This document shows, one piece after another, positions 35,382-44,272 of a stretch of DNA of 64,000 nucleotides; the first letter of the stretch is position 1, and each line of letters starts with the position of its first letter. A program made the translations under genes and the position numbers. The stretch is taken from assembly GCF_963677945.1 (NCBI RefSeq), contig NZ_OY782578.1, positions 3,129,258 to 3,193,257 on the forward strand, given 5' to 3'. The stretch comes from an uncultured Bacteroides sp. (lineage in GTDB: Bacteria > Bacteroidota > Bacteroidia > Bacteroidales > Bacteroidaceae). Under the pieces are notes generated by a model, which saw only the letters and a list, made by a program, of their open reading frames with translations, was not told where the DNA came from and did not search any database.

Positions 35382-38300
35382 GCAGAAGAAAAATAAATAT
35401 AGTAGAATTGGCCATGAGGCACCGACAAATCGTGATTCTGATTGCGTCGTTGCTCGTGATGTTCGGGGTTTATTCGCTTATGGTGATGCCCAAACAGGAA
35501 TTCCCCGTTTTCACTATCCGTCAGGGATTGGTTATCGGTGTTTATCCGGGTGCCACATCGGCTGAGGTTGAAGAACAACTGGCCAAGCCTTTGGAGAAAT
35601 TCATCTTCACTTATAAAGAGGTAAAGAAGAAAAAGACTTATTCCACTTCTAAAGACGGGATGGTTATCGTTAATGTAGAGTTGAATGATGATGTGAAAAA
35701 TAAAGATGAGTTCTGGTCTAAATTCAAACACGGATTGGAAGGATTCAAAATGCAATTGCCATCCGGAGTTCTTGCTTTGATGGCTAATGATGACTTTGGT
35801 GATACATCGGCAATACTCATTACTTTAGAGTCTGAGGATAAGACTTACCGTGAACTGGAGAAGTATCTGGAAGAGTTGCAGAACAGATTGCGCCGTATTG
35901 ACGCAGTATCTAATCTTCGCAGTTATGGTTTGCAGAAAGAACAAATCAGCATCTATATAGAACAGGAAAAACTGGCTGCTTACGGCATCAGCTCTACTAC
36001 CCTAGCTGCCAATCTTTTCACTCAGGGCTTTACAACCATGAGTGGATCAGTTGACAATAAGAATTTCGTGGCGCCTATTCATGTTTCGGAAACTTATAAA
36101 ACAGAAAGAGATGTAGCTGAACAGATTATTTATTCAGATCCTACCGGACATGTGATTCGATTGAAGGACGTGGCTCGTGTGGTTCGCGAATATCCGGATC
36201 CTGATTCATACATTAAGAATAACGGAAAGAAATGTATCCTACTCTCAATGGAAATGCGCTCCGGGAATAACATTGTGCAGTTTGGGAAAGATGTAAACAA
36301 AGTATTAGAGTCATATCAGAAGGAATTACCTAAGAGTGTAAGCATGTATCGGATAGCCGACCAATCGAAAGTGGTTGGAGATTCTGTATTCAATTTCCTT
36401 AAGGAATTGATGATTGCCATTGGAGCTGTTATCATTGTTATTATGGCCCTACTCCCTATGCGCGTTGCTTCTGTTGCAGCGTCCACCATTCCGATATCCA
36501 TATTTATATCATTGGGATTGTTTTATGCATTCGGAATTGAGCTAAATACAGTAACTCTTGCAGCATTGATCGTTACGCTGGGAATGATTGTAGATAATTC
36601 GATTGTTATAATTGATAGCTATCTGGAACATCTGGATGAAGGAATGTCTCGTTGGCATGCTTCCATTATGAGTGCCATGAAACTGTTCAAGTCTATCTTC
36701 TCTGCAACATTGGCTATCAGTATCACATTCTTCCCATTCCTTATTACCACAAACGGAATGTACAATGACTTCCTCAAGGTGTTCCCGTGGTCTATTAGTA
36801 TTATCCTAGGCATATCTTTAGTTGTAGCCATGCTAATGGTTCCTTATATGCAATATTTCTTTATTACTAAAGGATTAAAGCATGCAGAAGGGGATAAGAA
36901 AAAGAAGAAGAATCTGCTAGACCTTATGCAGGAAAAGTATGAAGTACTGCTCAATAAATGTTTCAAGCACCCTTGGATTACATTAAGTGCAGGAGTGATA
37001 ACCGTAGTTGCGGGATGTTTATTGTTCAGCACATTGCCACAACGACTGATGCCTATAGCCGAACGTAATCAGTTTGCCGTGGAATTCTATTTGCCTAAGG
37101 GAACAGCCATAGAGCAAACAGCCTCTGTGGTTAATCAACTTGAAAGCATTATGAAGAAAGATAAGCGGATAGTCTCTATTACCTCATTTGTTGGTGAAGG
37201 GTCTCCTCGTTTTCACACTTCATATGCACCCAATATGCCTGGCAGTAATTATGCACAGTATATTGTAAACACAGTTTCGCCGGAAGCAACCGTGGAATTG
37301 CTAGACGAACTGACTGATAAATATTCTAATTATTTTCCAAACACCTATATCCGTTTCAAACAGCTTGATTATTCGGACGCACGCTCACCTATTGAAGTAA
37401 GACTTAGCGGAGATAGCTTGAAAGACTTGAATAAAGCCGGAGAAAAGGTTCTACTTACACTAAGAAATATGGAGGGTTTGTCTTTGGTAAGACCAAACTT
37501 TGAGGAACAAACTCCGGGTGCTATGATACATATTAATAATGATGAAGCTAATCGTCTTGGAATTAGCAAATCTCTGGTAGCAGCAAATATGGCTATGCGC
37601 TTCGGCTCGGGCATTCCACTTACCACCTTGTGGGACGGAGATTATCCTATGCAGGTTAAGCTCAAAGCCGAAAGGAAAACAGATCCTAACTTCGAAGACC
37701 TGGGCAATGAATATGTGCAGTCAATCGTTCCGGGAGTTTCCGTACCTCTTCGCCAAATAGCTAACATAACTCCCGACTGGACCGAAGGACAGATTGTCCG
37801 CAGAAATGGAGTGAGAACTCTATCCATTAATGCGGATGTTAAAAGAGGTGTAAACACAACCACAATGACTGCCAAAGTTGAAAAGAGACTTGAAAATATT
37901 TCTCTTCCGAAAGGAGTCACTTTAAGCATGGGAGGTCAGAAAGAATCAGACGGGGAAGCTCTTCCACAAATTATAGGAGCTTTGCTTATCGCCGTTGTGA
38001 TTATTTTCTTCATCTTATTGTTCCATTTCAGAAAGATAAACCTGGCTCTGCTGATTTTTAGTTCAATGTCATTAACAGTCTTCGGTGCAGCAATAGGAGT
38101 ACTTATCATGAAACAAGATGTCAGTATGACAGGTATCCTTGGTATTGTGAGTCTGATGGGTATTCTCGTAAGAAACGGAATTATCATGCTAGATTATGCA
38201 GAAGAACTGAGGCACAAACACAATCTTCCTGTATATGATGCAGCTCTTGAGGCAGGAAAAAGACGTATGCGCCCTATCTTCCTGACATCTGCTGCAGCAT

Positions 38301-38470
38301 CAATGGGTGTAATCCCTATGATTATAAGCAACAGTCCGCTATGGGGACCAATGGGAACAGTTATCTGCTTCGGAACACTTATATCAATGGTATTAGTTGT
38401 AACGGTATTACCTGTTGCATACTGGATTATTTTCAGAGGCAATAATAAAGGAATCGTTTCGCCCGAGTAA
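35378..38470 (+). CDS. RND-family efflux pump, inner membrane
   Basis: A 1030-residue RND transporter with about twelve transmembrane helices and two large periplasmic loops (after helices 1 and 7). It begins with the usual short cytoplasmic segment and FGVYSLMVMPKQEFP. The helix-4 stretch GMIVDNSIVIIDSYLE carries the proton-relay aspartate. Homology is to AcrB/MexB-like and heavy-metal-like RND pumps of Bacteroidetes; substrate class cannot be told from sequence here. Coupled to the adaptor by a 4-nt overlap and followed by an outer membrane channel gene. Confidence 0.93.
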   Translation: MSRRKINIVELAMRHRQIVILIASLLVMFGVYSLMVMPKQEFPVFTIRQGLVIGVYPGATSAEVEEQLAKPLEKFIFTYKEVKKKKTYSTSKDGMVIVNVELNDDVKNKDEFWSKFKHGLEGFKMQLPSGVLALMANDDFGDTSAILITLESEDKTYRELEKYLEELQNRLRRIDAVSNLRSYGLQKEQISIYIEQEKLAAYGISSTTLAANLFTQGFTTMSGSVDNKNFVAPIHVSETYKTERDVAEQIIYSDPTGHVIRLKDVARVVREYPDPDSYIKNNGKKCILLSMEMRSGNNIVQFGKDVNKVLESYQKELPKSVSMYRIADQSKVVGDSVFNFLKELMIAIGAVIIVIMALLPMRVASVAASTIPISIFISLGLFYAFGIELNTVTLAALIVTLGMIVDNSIVIIDSYLEHLDEGMSRWHASIMSAMKLFKSIFSATLAISITFFPFLITTNGMYNDFLKVFPWSISIILGISLVVAMLMVPYMQYFFITKGLKHAEGDKKKKKNLLDLMQEKYEVLLNKCFKHPWITLSAGVITVVAGCLLFSTLPQRLMPIAERNQFAVEFYLPKGTAIEQTASVVNQLESIMKKDKRIVSITSFVGEGSPRFHTSYAPNMPGSNYAQYIVNTVSPEATVELLDELTDKYSNYFPNTYIRFKQLDYSDARSPIEVRLSGDSLKDLNKAGEKVLLTLRNMEGLSLVRPNFEEQTPGAMIHINNDEANRLGISKSLVAANMAMRFGSGIPLTTLWDGDYPMQVKLKAERKTDPNFEDLGNEYVQSIVPGVSVPLRQIANITPDWTEGQIVRRNGVRTLSINADVKRGVNTTTMTAKVEKRLENISLPKGVTLSMGGQKESDGEALPQIIGALLIAVVIIFFILLFHFRKINLALLIFSSMSLTVFGAAIGVLIMKQDVSMTGILGIVSLMGILVRNGIIMLDYAEELRHKHNLPVYDAALEAGKRRMRPIFLTSAAASMGVIPMIISNSPLWGPMGTVICFGTLISMVLVVTVLPVAYWIIFRGNNKGIVSPE

Positions 38471-38479
38471 TGCTTAAAA

Positions 38480-38571
38480 TTTATTCCTCAATGGATTTTA
38501 TTTATTGAGGAATAAACCAACAGTTATTGGTCAATAAATAAAAATCATTGGTGAATAAATTAGAATTATTC
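38480..38571. repeat. Array of ATTGGNSAATAA-type motifs between the RND pump and TolC genes
   Basis: Motifs TTATTCCTCAAT (38481, reverse), ATTGAGGAATAA (38504), ATTGGTCAATAA (38526), ATTGGTGAATAA (38547) and a partial TTATTC (38566, reverse) recur at steps of 23, 22, 21 and 19 bp, about two helical turns. The first two form a perfect 13-bp stem with an 11-nt loop that may stop or process the pump transcript. The same motif is arrayed at 59641-59715. Confidence 0.7.
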
Positions 38572-38600
38572 AGGTTTAATTTTCTAGATAATATAATCAA

Positions 38601-39872
38601 ATGAAAAAGAGAAATATAGCACTCTTAAGTCTTTTCCTTTTAAGCGGATTAAGTATCTCCGCTCAGGAGGTTCTTACGCTGGAACAATGTAAGAAACTGG
38701 CTTTGGAGAACAACGTAAAAATCAAAAATGCCCAATTGGAACAGAATGCTTCCAATGAAACAAAGAAAGAGGCATTTACAAACTACTTCCCTACCGTAAG
38801 TGCCATTGGCGCCGGATTCAATGCCAATAAGGGAATGGCTGCCGTTGATATTATGGGCATGAGCATGTCGATGATGAAAAACGGAGTTGTAGGTGGGGTA
38901 ACTGCTACACAGCCCGTCTTTGTTGGTGGAAGAATCGTGAATGGGAACAAGCTGGCTAAGCTTGGCACAGAAGTCAGCGGGTACCAGATGAAACTTTCCG
39001 AAGATGAAGTTTCGGTTACTGCCGAACAGTATTACTGGCAAATTGTTTCCCTACAGGAAAAAATGAAAACCATTGAGATGGTAGAAAAGATGCTCAACAA
39101 TCTTCATAAGGATGTTACAGCAGCTTATAATGCCGGAACCACCACTAAAAACGATGTTCTGAAGGTTGAATTGAAACAGAATGAAATTGCCAGCAGTAAA
39201 CTGAAACTGGAAAACGGTCTTGCACTGTCAAAACTTGCTCTTTGCCAATATATGGGCATTGCATCGAAAGATTTCGTAATGGATACTACCGAGTTCAAGT
39301 CACTTGTTTCTCCATTGGAATATAAAGTAAACCACGACGAGGCATTGCGTAATCGCACAGAGTACAAGTTACTGGATAAGAATGTGGAAGCCAATCGCCT
39401 TCAGACAAAAATGAAAATTGGAGAATATATGCCGTCAGCAGCTGTGGGTGCGGGATATATGTATCACGACTTAATGGATAAAGGGCGCAGTTTTGGTATG
39501 GTCTATGCAACAGTAGCCGTCCCTATATCCGGATGGTGGGGCGGTTCTCATGCCATTAAAAAGCAAAAGCTGAACGAAAAGATGGCAGAGAATACAAAGC
39601 AAAACTCAAGCGAGTTGCTGATGATACAGATGCAGCAGCTGTGGAACGATTTGGAAGAGTCATACAAACAGGTGAAACTCGCAGAAAAATCGGTTCAATC
39701 GTCCACAGAAAACCTAAGGTTAAACAATGACTTCTACAAAGCCGGAACAGTTGCCCTGAAAGACTTGCTGGATGCAGAGACTCTTATGCAGCAAAGCCGC
39801 GATCAGAAAACTGAAGCAAGCGTTGATTATTTAGTCAGGAAAACCAAGTATCTGCAGGCAACCGGCAGATAA
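38601..39872 (+). CDS. TolC-family outer membrane efflux channel
   Basis: A 423-residue outer membrane factor with a signal peptide (ends near GLSISAQ, residue 21). Two long alpha-helical hairpin regions, rich in Leu, Lys, Glu and Gln, alternate with short strands, as in TolC trimers; VLTLEQCKKLALENNVKIKNA is the typical N-terminal start. It is the third component of the RND system, 130 nt downstream of the pump gene on the same strand, with a repeat array in the gap. Confidence 0.92.
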   Translation: MKKRNIALLSLFLLSGLSISAQEVLTLEQCKKLALENNVKIKNAQLEQNASNETKKEAFTNYFPTVSAIGAGFNANKGMAAVDIMGMSMSMMKNGVVGGVTATQPVFVGGRIVNGNKLAKLGTEVSGYQMKLSEDEVSVTAEQYYWQIVSLQEKMKTIEMVEKMLNNLHKDVTAAYNAGTTTKNDVLKVELKQNEIASSKLKLENGLALSKLALCQYMGIASKDFVMDTTEFKSLVSPLEYKVNHDEALRNRTEYKLLDKNVEANRLQTKMKIGEYMPSAAVGAGYMYHDLMDKGRSFGMVYATVAVPISGWWGGSHAIKKQKLNEKMAENTKQNSSELLMIQMQQLWNDLEESYKQVKLAEKSVQSSTENLRLNNDFYKAGTVALKDLLDAETLMQQSRDQKTEASVDYLVRKTKYLQATGR

Positions 39873-39940
39873 ATTTCTTTATGCTTCAACAAAAATATAT
39901 CATTTGCTAAAGAATACAAAGATTGACTTTTATAATTTGA

Positions 39941-39975
39941 ATGAGAGTACCCAAAGATAATTTAGGTGCTCTCAT
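39941..39975 (+). terminator. Terminator of the RND/TolC operon
   Basis: ATGAGAGTACC pairs with GGTGCTCTCAT (one mismatch), followed by TTTTTATTTATT, about 70 nt after the TolC gene. Confidence 0.75.
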
Positions 39976-40055
39976 TTTTATTTATTGATTGGTTTAGACT
40001 GAAAAATAATTCTTTCTTCATTTAAAAAAAATGAGCAATATTTTTAGGCAGCTTA

Positions 40056-40092
40056 TTTGTTTTATTTAAAACTGTTCGTATATTTGCGAACA
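40056..40092 (+). promoter_or_regulatory. ars promoter with ArsR operator built around the -7 box
   Basis: TTTG (40056-40059), a 19-bp spacer and TATATTTG (40079-40086) form an almost ideal Bacteroidetes promoter. The -7 box is the exact 8-bp spacer of an inverted repeat, TGTTCG (40073-40078) and CGAACA (40087-40092). ArsR bound there would block the promoter directly. The start codon at 40097 lies only about 7 nt after the predicted RNA start, so the arsR message is nearly leaderless. Confidence 0.8.
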
Positions 40093-40096
40093 ATAT

Positions 40097-40423
40097 ATGG
40101 AAAAAGTTAAAGAATATACAGCAGAACAAGAACAGATTGCCCGCTTTGCCAAGGCAATGGGACATCCAGCACGAATAGCGATACTCGATTTTCTTGCATC
40201 GCAGGATAGTTGTTTCTTCGGAGATATTCACGATGAATTGCCCATTGCAAAAGCTACTGTGTCTCAACACTTGAAAGAGCTTAAAGATGCCGGACTTATT
40301 CAAGGTGAAATTGAAGCTCCTAAAGTAAGATACTGCATAGATAAAGAGAATTGGGCTAAGGCTCAAAAGCTTTTGGGAGACTTCTTTAATAAGAAAGATA
40401 TAAAGAAAAACTGTTGCGGATAA
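40097..40423 (+). CDS. arsR: ArsR-family metalloregulator
   Basis: A 108-residue winged-helix repressor. HPARIAILDFL and KATVSQHLKELKDAGLI give the recognition helix region. The classical ELCVCDL arsenic site is absent; cysteines are at 39 (SCFFGD), 80, 106 and 107 (C-terminal CCG), so the metalloid may bind through Cys39 and the C-terminal pair, as in other non-canonical ArsR types (inference). It is the first gene of the arsenic operon, and the palindrome around its promoter suggests tight autoregulation. Confidence 0.9.
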   Translation: MEKVKEYTAEQEQIARFAKAMGHPARIAILDFLASQDSCFFGDIHDELPIAKATVSQHLKELKDAGLIQGEIEAPKVRYCIDKENWAKAQKLLGDFFNKKDIKKNCCG

Positions 40424-40440
40424 TATTTTTTTGCGCATAT

Positions 40441-40460
40441 TGTTCGTTGATTTACGAATT
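40441..40460 (+). promoter_or_regulatory. Second ArsR-like operator between arsR and the thiol protein gene
   Basis: TGTTCGTTGATTTACGAATT resembles the main operator TGTTCGTATATTTGCGAACA, with a 5-bp inverted repeat (TTCGT/ACGAA). The -7-like core is degenerate (TTGATTTA), so this looks like an accessory repressor site or weak second promoter. Confidence 0.5.
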
Positions 40461-40488
40461 ACAATTAATCATTAAATAAATAATTAAT

Positions 40489-40722
40489 ATGGAAATTAAA
40501 ATTCTTGGTTCAGGTTGTTCTAAATGCAAAACACTTGAAAAACTAACACGCGAAGTTGTAGATCAAAACGGTATCGATGCTTCAATATCTAAGGTTGAAG
40601 ATATTATGGAAATCATGAAATACGGAGTTATGGCAACACCGGCATTGGTAGTCGATGGTAAAGTGATAATCAAAGGACGTATTCCTTCTTCTGAAGAGAT
40701 TAAAGAAGCACTTACCAAATAA
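40489..40722 (+). CDS. Small thioredoxin-like redox protein of the ars operon
   Basis: A 77-residue single-domain protein with the active-site motif GSGCSKCKTLEK (CxxC, near residues 10-13), then IMKYGVMATPALVVDGKVIIKG with the cis-proline thioredoxin hallmark. It matches the 'redox-active disulfide protein 2'/TM0996 family, often adjacent to DUF318/ArsP permeases. It could deliver electrons to the arsenate reductase or keep an arsenical in thiol form (inference). Confidence 0.88.
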   Translation: MEIKILGSGCSKCKTLEKLTREVVDQNGIDASISKVEDIMEIMKYGVMATPALVVDGKVIIKGRIPSSEEIKEALTK

Positions 40723-40743
40723 AATAAGCTATTTTCTATTAAA

Positions 40744-41781
40744 ATGAAGCAAATCTCAACCATAAAACCTAGCAAAAGCATTCTCCTTATAGGAACTTTA
40801 CTTCCTATGTGGTACCTAATATATCATTATCTTCAACCAATCAGCGATTGGCTTGTTGATTCTGTTATAGGAATGCAGAAAGGCGATCACCTCACGGAAA
40901 CCATACGGTTCTTTATTTTTGAAGTTCCAAAAGTACTGATGCTGCTTGCACTGATAATCTTTATCGTAGGCATTATCCGTACTTACTTTTCGGCAGAGCG
41001 CACCCGGAAGATGCTCGAAGGTAAATCTACCTTTGCCGGAAATGTACTTGCTTCCATGCTGGGCATTGTTACTCCTTTCTGTTCATGTTCTGCCATTCCG
41101 TTATTTCTTGGATTTGTAGAATCTGGAGTGCCATTAGGCGTTACCTTCTCATTCCTGATTGCCGCACCTATGATTAATGAAGTTGCCGTAATTTTGCTGT
41201 TCGGTTTATTTGGTTGGAAAACGGCTCTGATATATGTACTCACCGGACTTCTTATCGCCATCACTGCCGGATGGATTATCGGCAAACTAAAACTAGAGCA
41301 TTGGGTGCAGGATTGGGTTTATCAAACTCAGATGGGTAACACCGGAGATGAGGGAAATGGCCTTACTTTCTCTGACCGCATCCATTTCGGATTTGATTCT
41401 GTAAAAGAGATTGTTGGAAAAGTCTGGATCTATGTTGTCGTTGGAATTGCGGTAGGTGCTGGAGCTCATGGGTATGTACCCGAAGATTTTATGGTTTCAC
41501 TAATGGGAAAATCGGTCTGGTTCAGCGTTCCTTTGTCAGTCCTTATCGGAGTACCTCTTTATTCGAATGCAGCAGGTATCATTCCTATTGTATCTGTTCT
41601 CATTGAAAAAGGAGCTGCACTGGGCACCTCACTTGCATTTATGATGGCTGTTGTAGGTCTTTCACTACCAGAAATGATTATTCTTAAAAAAGTACTGAAG
41701 TTGCCGCTGATACTTACATTTGTAGGAGTTGTAGCTACAGGAATAATGATTGTAGGATATTTGTTTAATCTGATATTTTAA
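40744..41781 (+). CDS. arsP: ArsP/DUF318-type permease, probable organoarsenical exporter
   Basis: A 345-residue permease with about eight transmembrane segments. The family core is TPFCSCSAIPLFLGF with Cys113 and Cys115, followed by FSFLIAAPMINEVAVIL, and the second half begins at VGIAVGAGAHGYVPEDF. The Campylobacter ArsP of this family exports trivalent methyl- and aromatic arsenicals, and its conserved cysteine pair binds the arsenical. It lies between the thiol protein and arsC genes. A copper/zinc exporter role (SO_0444-like) is an alternative because that subfamily is close. Confidence 0.82.
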   Translation: MKQISTIKPSKSILLIGTLLPMWYLIYHYLQPISDWLVDSVIGMQKGDHLTETIRFFIFEVPKVLMLLALIIFIVGIIRTYFSAERTRKMLEGKSTFAGNVLASMLGIVTPFCSCSAIPLFLGFVESGVPLGVTFSFLIAAPMINEVAVILLFGLFGWKTALIYVLTGLLIAITAGWIIGKLKLEHWVQDWVYQTQMGNTGDEGNGLTFSDRIHFGFDSVKEIVGKVWIYVVVGIAVGAGAHGYVPEDFMVSLMGKSVWFSVPLSVLIGVPLYSNAAGIIPIVSVLIEKGAALGTSLAFMMAVVGLSLPEMIILKKVLKLPLILTFVGVVATGIMIVGYLFNLIF

Positions 41782-41787
41782 ACGTTT

Positions 41788-42204
41788 ATGAAAATATTAA
41801 TTCTTTGTACAGGAAACAGCTGTCGTAGTCAGATGGCTCACGGATGGCTTCAGTCGTTCGATAAATCGCTCGATGTACATTCTGCCGGAACAGAACCGGC
41901 ACCAAGAGTAAATTCAAAAGCAGTCAAAGTAATGGCCGAAGCTGGAATAGACATCAGCAACCATTATCCAAAAAATGTAGATCGCTACCTGAATGAAGAA
42001 TGGGATTACGTGATCACCGTGTGTGGAGGAGCCAATGAAAGCTGCCCTGCCTTCACCGGAAAAGTAAAACACAGAATTCATATCGGGTTCGATGATCCCT
42101 CACACGCAACAGGAACCGATGAATTTATATGGAGTGAATTTATCCGTGTGCGTGATGAGATAAAAAGAGGTTTTTATCAGTTTTATATCAACGAGATTTA
42201 TTGA
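41788..42204 (+). CDS. arsC: Thioredoxin-dependent arsenate reductase
   Basis: A 138-residue low-molecular-weight phosphatase-fold protein. The P-loop is LCTGNSCRSQ with catalytic Cys7 and Arg13. The redox pair that defines the S. aureus pI258-type arsenate reductase is visible as Cys79 and Cys86 (TVCGGANESCP). It reduces As(V) to As(III) using thioredoxin, so the product needs an As(III) exporter; the only obvious one in this operon, acr3, is broken. Confidence 0.93.
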   Translation: MKILILCTGNSCRSQMAHGWLQSFDKSLDVHSAGTEPAPRVNSKAVKVMAEAGIDISNHYPKNVDRYLNEEWDYVITVCGGANESCPAFTGKVKHRIHIGFDDPSHATGTDEFIWSEFIRVRDEIKRGFYQFYINEIY

Positions 42205-42219
42205 ATTCAAGTTTCTAAT

Positions 42220-42658
42220 ATGAAAACAAGACTAAAGTTTCTTGACCGATACCTTACGCTGTGGATATTCATTGCAATGTTCATCGGAGTATTCATAGGA
42301 TATATCAATCCCGGAATCACAGATTTCTAGCAACAGTTTGAATCGGGAACCACCAATATACCTTTAGCCATCGGACTCATTGCTATGATGTATCCACCAT
42401 TGGCCAAAGTTAAATACGAAGAACTAGGCAAAGTATTCTCTAACAGGAAAATCCTTACCATATCATTATTGCTTAACTGGATAGTAGGCTACAGGCAATA
42501 ACTTCGAACTTGCCATAGCAGTAGCCATTGCCATATTCGGCATCAATTCAGGAGTAGCCTTTGCCGCGGTTATTGGTCCGCTTATTGAAGTACCAGTTCT
42601 CATACTTTTTGTTAAGTTTGCATTAAGACAGGAGAAAAAAATGATTAGCAATAAATAA
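42220..42658 (+). pseudogene. acr3: acr3 arsenite-exporter remnant (stop, deletion and frameshift)
   Basis: The ATG at 42220 opens a good ACR3 N-terminus (LDRYLTLWIFIAMFIGVFIGY, 36 codons) that ends at TAG 42328-42330. Reading on in the same frame gives [20 protein letters not shown] and [11 protein letters not shown], still ACR3, up to LNWIVG (near 42490). The next recognisable part, [20 protein letters not shown] (from about 42493) to the stop at 42656-42658, is in another frame and corresponds to the C-terminal end of ACR3. About half of the protein (the central segments) is missing. The gene can no longer make an arsenite exporter. Confidence 0.88.
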
Positions 42659-42686
42659 AGCACAACTAAAATACATAAATAGATCT

Positions 42687-43187
42687 ATGAACGAAATTAA
42701 AATTGAAACCATGACAGAAAAGTCATGGACCGATGTAGCCCGTATATATGAATCGGGTATTGCCACAAAGAATGCAACTTTCCAAACAGAAGCTCCCGAT
42801 TGGGATTCATGGGACAAGGCACACAGACAGGACTGCCGCCTCGTGGCAACCATCGATGGCAAAATAGTAGGCTGGACAGCATTGTCAAACGTATCAAGCA
42901 GATGCGTATATGCAGGAGTTGCCGAGGTTAGTGTGTACATTGACTCTGATTTCCGAGGTAAAGGTATTGGTAATAAATTAATGGAAGCACTGATAAAAGA
43001 ATCAGAAGCAAATGGCATTTGGACACTTCAGGCAGGAATATTTCCCGAGAATACAGGTAGCCTGAAATTACACCATAACCACGGATTCAGGACTATAGGA
43101 ATTAAAGAACGACTGGGTAAGATGGACAATAAATGGCGCGATGTTGCCATGCTGGAAAGACGTAGTAAAGTTGTGGGTATTGATTAA
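42687..43187 (+). CDS. arsN1: ArsN1-type GNAT acetyltransferase
   Basis: A 166-residue GNAT protein of the phosphinothricin/arsinothricin acetyltransferase subgroup: ARIYESGIATKNATFQTEAPDW at the N-terminus matches the IYNxxI..ATFE pattern of these enzymes, and SDFRGKGIGNKLMEALI is the acetyl-CoA binding loop. In several bacteria arsN genes lie in ars operons and inactivate arsinothricin, an arsenical antibiotic. Its place after arsC and the broken acr3 makes that the best guess; methionine sulfoximine-like or amino acid substrates are also known for this family. Confidence 0.8.
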   Translation: MNEIKIETMTEKSWTDVARIYESGIATKNATFQTEAPDWDSWDKAHRQDCRLVATIDGKIVGWTALSNVSSRCVYAGVAEVSVYIDSDFRGKGIGNKLMEALIKESEANGIWTLQAGIFPENTGSLKLHHNHGFRTIGIKERLGKMDNKWRDVAMLERRSKVVGID

Positions 43188-43189
43188 GC

Positions 43190-43292
43190 GCTAGATTGCT
43201 AGACCAACGCTAGAACAATTTGATTTGATCTGGCGGTGATATATTACTTATTTATAACAAGTTAAACAGTTAATGCTAGATTGCTAGATCAA
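43190..43292. repeat. Direct repeat GCTAGATTGCTAGAYCAA (two copies)
   Basis: GCTAGATTGCTAGACCAA (43190-43207) recurs as GCTAGATTGCTAGATCAA (43275-43292), with a partial copy (GCTAGAACAA) in between. The function is unknown; it may be a leftover of recombination at the end of the ars operon. Confidence 0.6.
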
Positions 43293-43336
43293 TTTTGGAT
43301 TTTAATATTATGAGATAGAGATTTTATTGAAAACAG

Positions 43337-43367
43337 AAAAAGGCTATGTTATTAACACAGCCTTTTT
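43337..43367. terminator. Terminator of the ATP synthase operon
   Basis: AAAAAGGCTATGTT pairs with AACACAGCCTTTTT (one mismatch) and has T/A tracts on both sides, just past the atpG stop codon. Confidence 0.88.
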
Positions 43368-43388
43368 CTATAAAGTTTATCTGAAAAT

Positions 43389-44264
43389 CTATTTCATTGA
43401 ACCACCGATAATATCAAGCAATTCATTTGTAATGGCCTGCTGACGGGATTTGTTATATAACACCGTCAAATCCTGAATCATGTCATTCGCATTATCAGTA
43501 GCAATCTGCATTGCCATTGTTCGCGCCGCATGCTCTGATGTATTTGAATCAAGTAGTGCAGTATACATTCTCAAACCAAGAACCTGCGGTACCAAAGTTT
43601 TAAGCAAATCAGCTTTTGAAGGTTCAAATATATAATCCAATGCCCAATTATTATCTGCAGGAGCTTCTTCAGGTGCCGGAAAACTTACAGGAAGATAATC
43701 CTCACGGGTAAGAATTTGTGAAGCTGTATTTTTAAAGTGGTGATAAAGCAATTCTACTTTATCAATTTCCTTATCAGCATACATCTTCATCAGTTTATTA
43801 GCCAATTCAGCTGTTCCCTGGTAAGATGGTTTATCCGCAATTTCCAAAAATACATCCTGTATATTCAGACCTTCATTTTTGGCTGCATGAGCTATTTTCT
43901 TACCTATAGCAAAAATTAAAACATTTTCCTTACCAACCTGAGATGCATATCCTTCCACCATCAGATTTAACTGACGGGCAACATTTGCATTGTATGCTCC
44001 GCAAAGTGACGAATTGGAAGAGAATGCGACAATTGCCACCCGCTTTACCGGGCGCACTTCCATATAAGGTGATCGAATATCGGCTTCATTTGAGAGGAAA
44101 GCCGTTAGCATGGCATGCAGCTTCGTCTCGTAAGGAAGCATATTCGTAATAGAATTCTGCGCACGATGCAACTTAGCAGATGCTACCATTTTCATGGCAG
44201 ACGTAATCTTTCTGGTACTGTTTACCGACGCTATTCTTCCTTTTACTTCTTTTAGTGATGCCAT
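43389..44264 (-). CDS. atpG: ATP synthase F1 subunit gamma
   Basis: A 291-residue central-stalk subunit. The N-terminal coiled coil starts SLKEVKGRIASVNSTRKITSAMKMVASAKL and the C-terminal helix ends LYNKSRQQAITNELLDIIGG, the parts that rotate inside the alpha/beta ring. It is the last gene of the operon, 8 nt after atpA. Length is normal for Bacteroidetes. Confidence 0.97.
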   Translation of the reverse strand: MASLKEVKGRIASVNSTRKITSAMKMVASAKLHRAQNSITNMLPYETKLHAMLTAFLSNEADIRSPYMEVRPVKRVAIVAFSSNSSLCGAYNANVARQLNLMVEGYASQVGKENVLIFAIGKKIAHAAKNEGLNIQDVFLEIADKPSYQGTAELANKLMKMYADKEIDKVELLYHHFKNTASQILTREDYLPVSFPAPEEAPADNNWALDYIFEPSKADLLKTLVPQVLGLRMYTALLDSNTSEHAARTMAMQIATDNANDMIQDLTVLYNKSRQQAITNELLDIIGGSMK

Positions 44265-44272
44265 ATTTCCTC

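Noticed and set aside
37936-38442. Open frames opposite the RND pump gene
   Set aside because: They mirror the codon pattern of the pump gene on the other strand; no recognisable protein features.
42220-42658. Functional acr3 by stop-codon readthrough
   Set aside because: Besides the TAG there is an internal deletion of about half the protein and a frame change, so readthrough cannot restore it.
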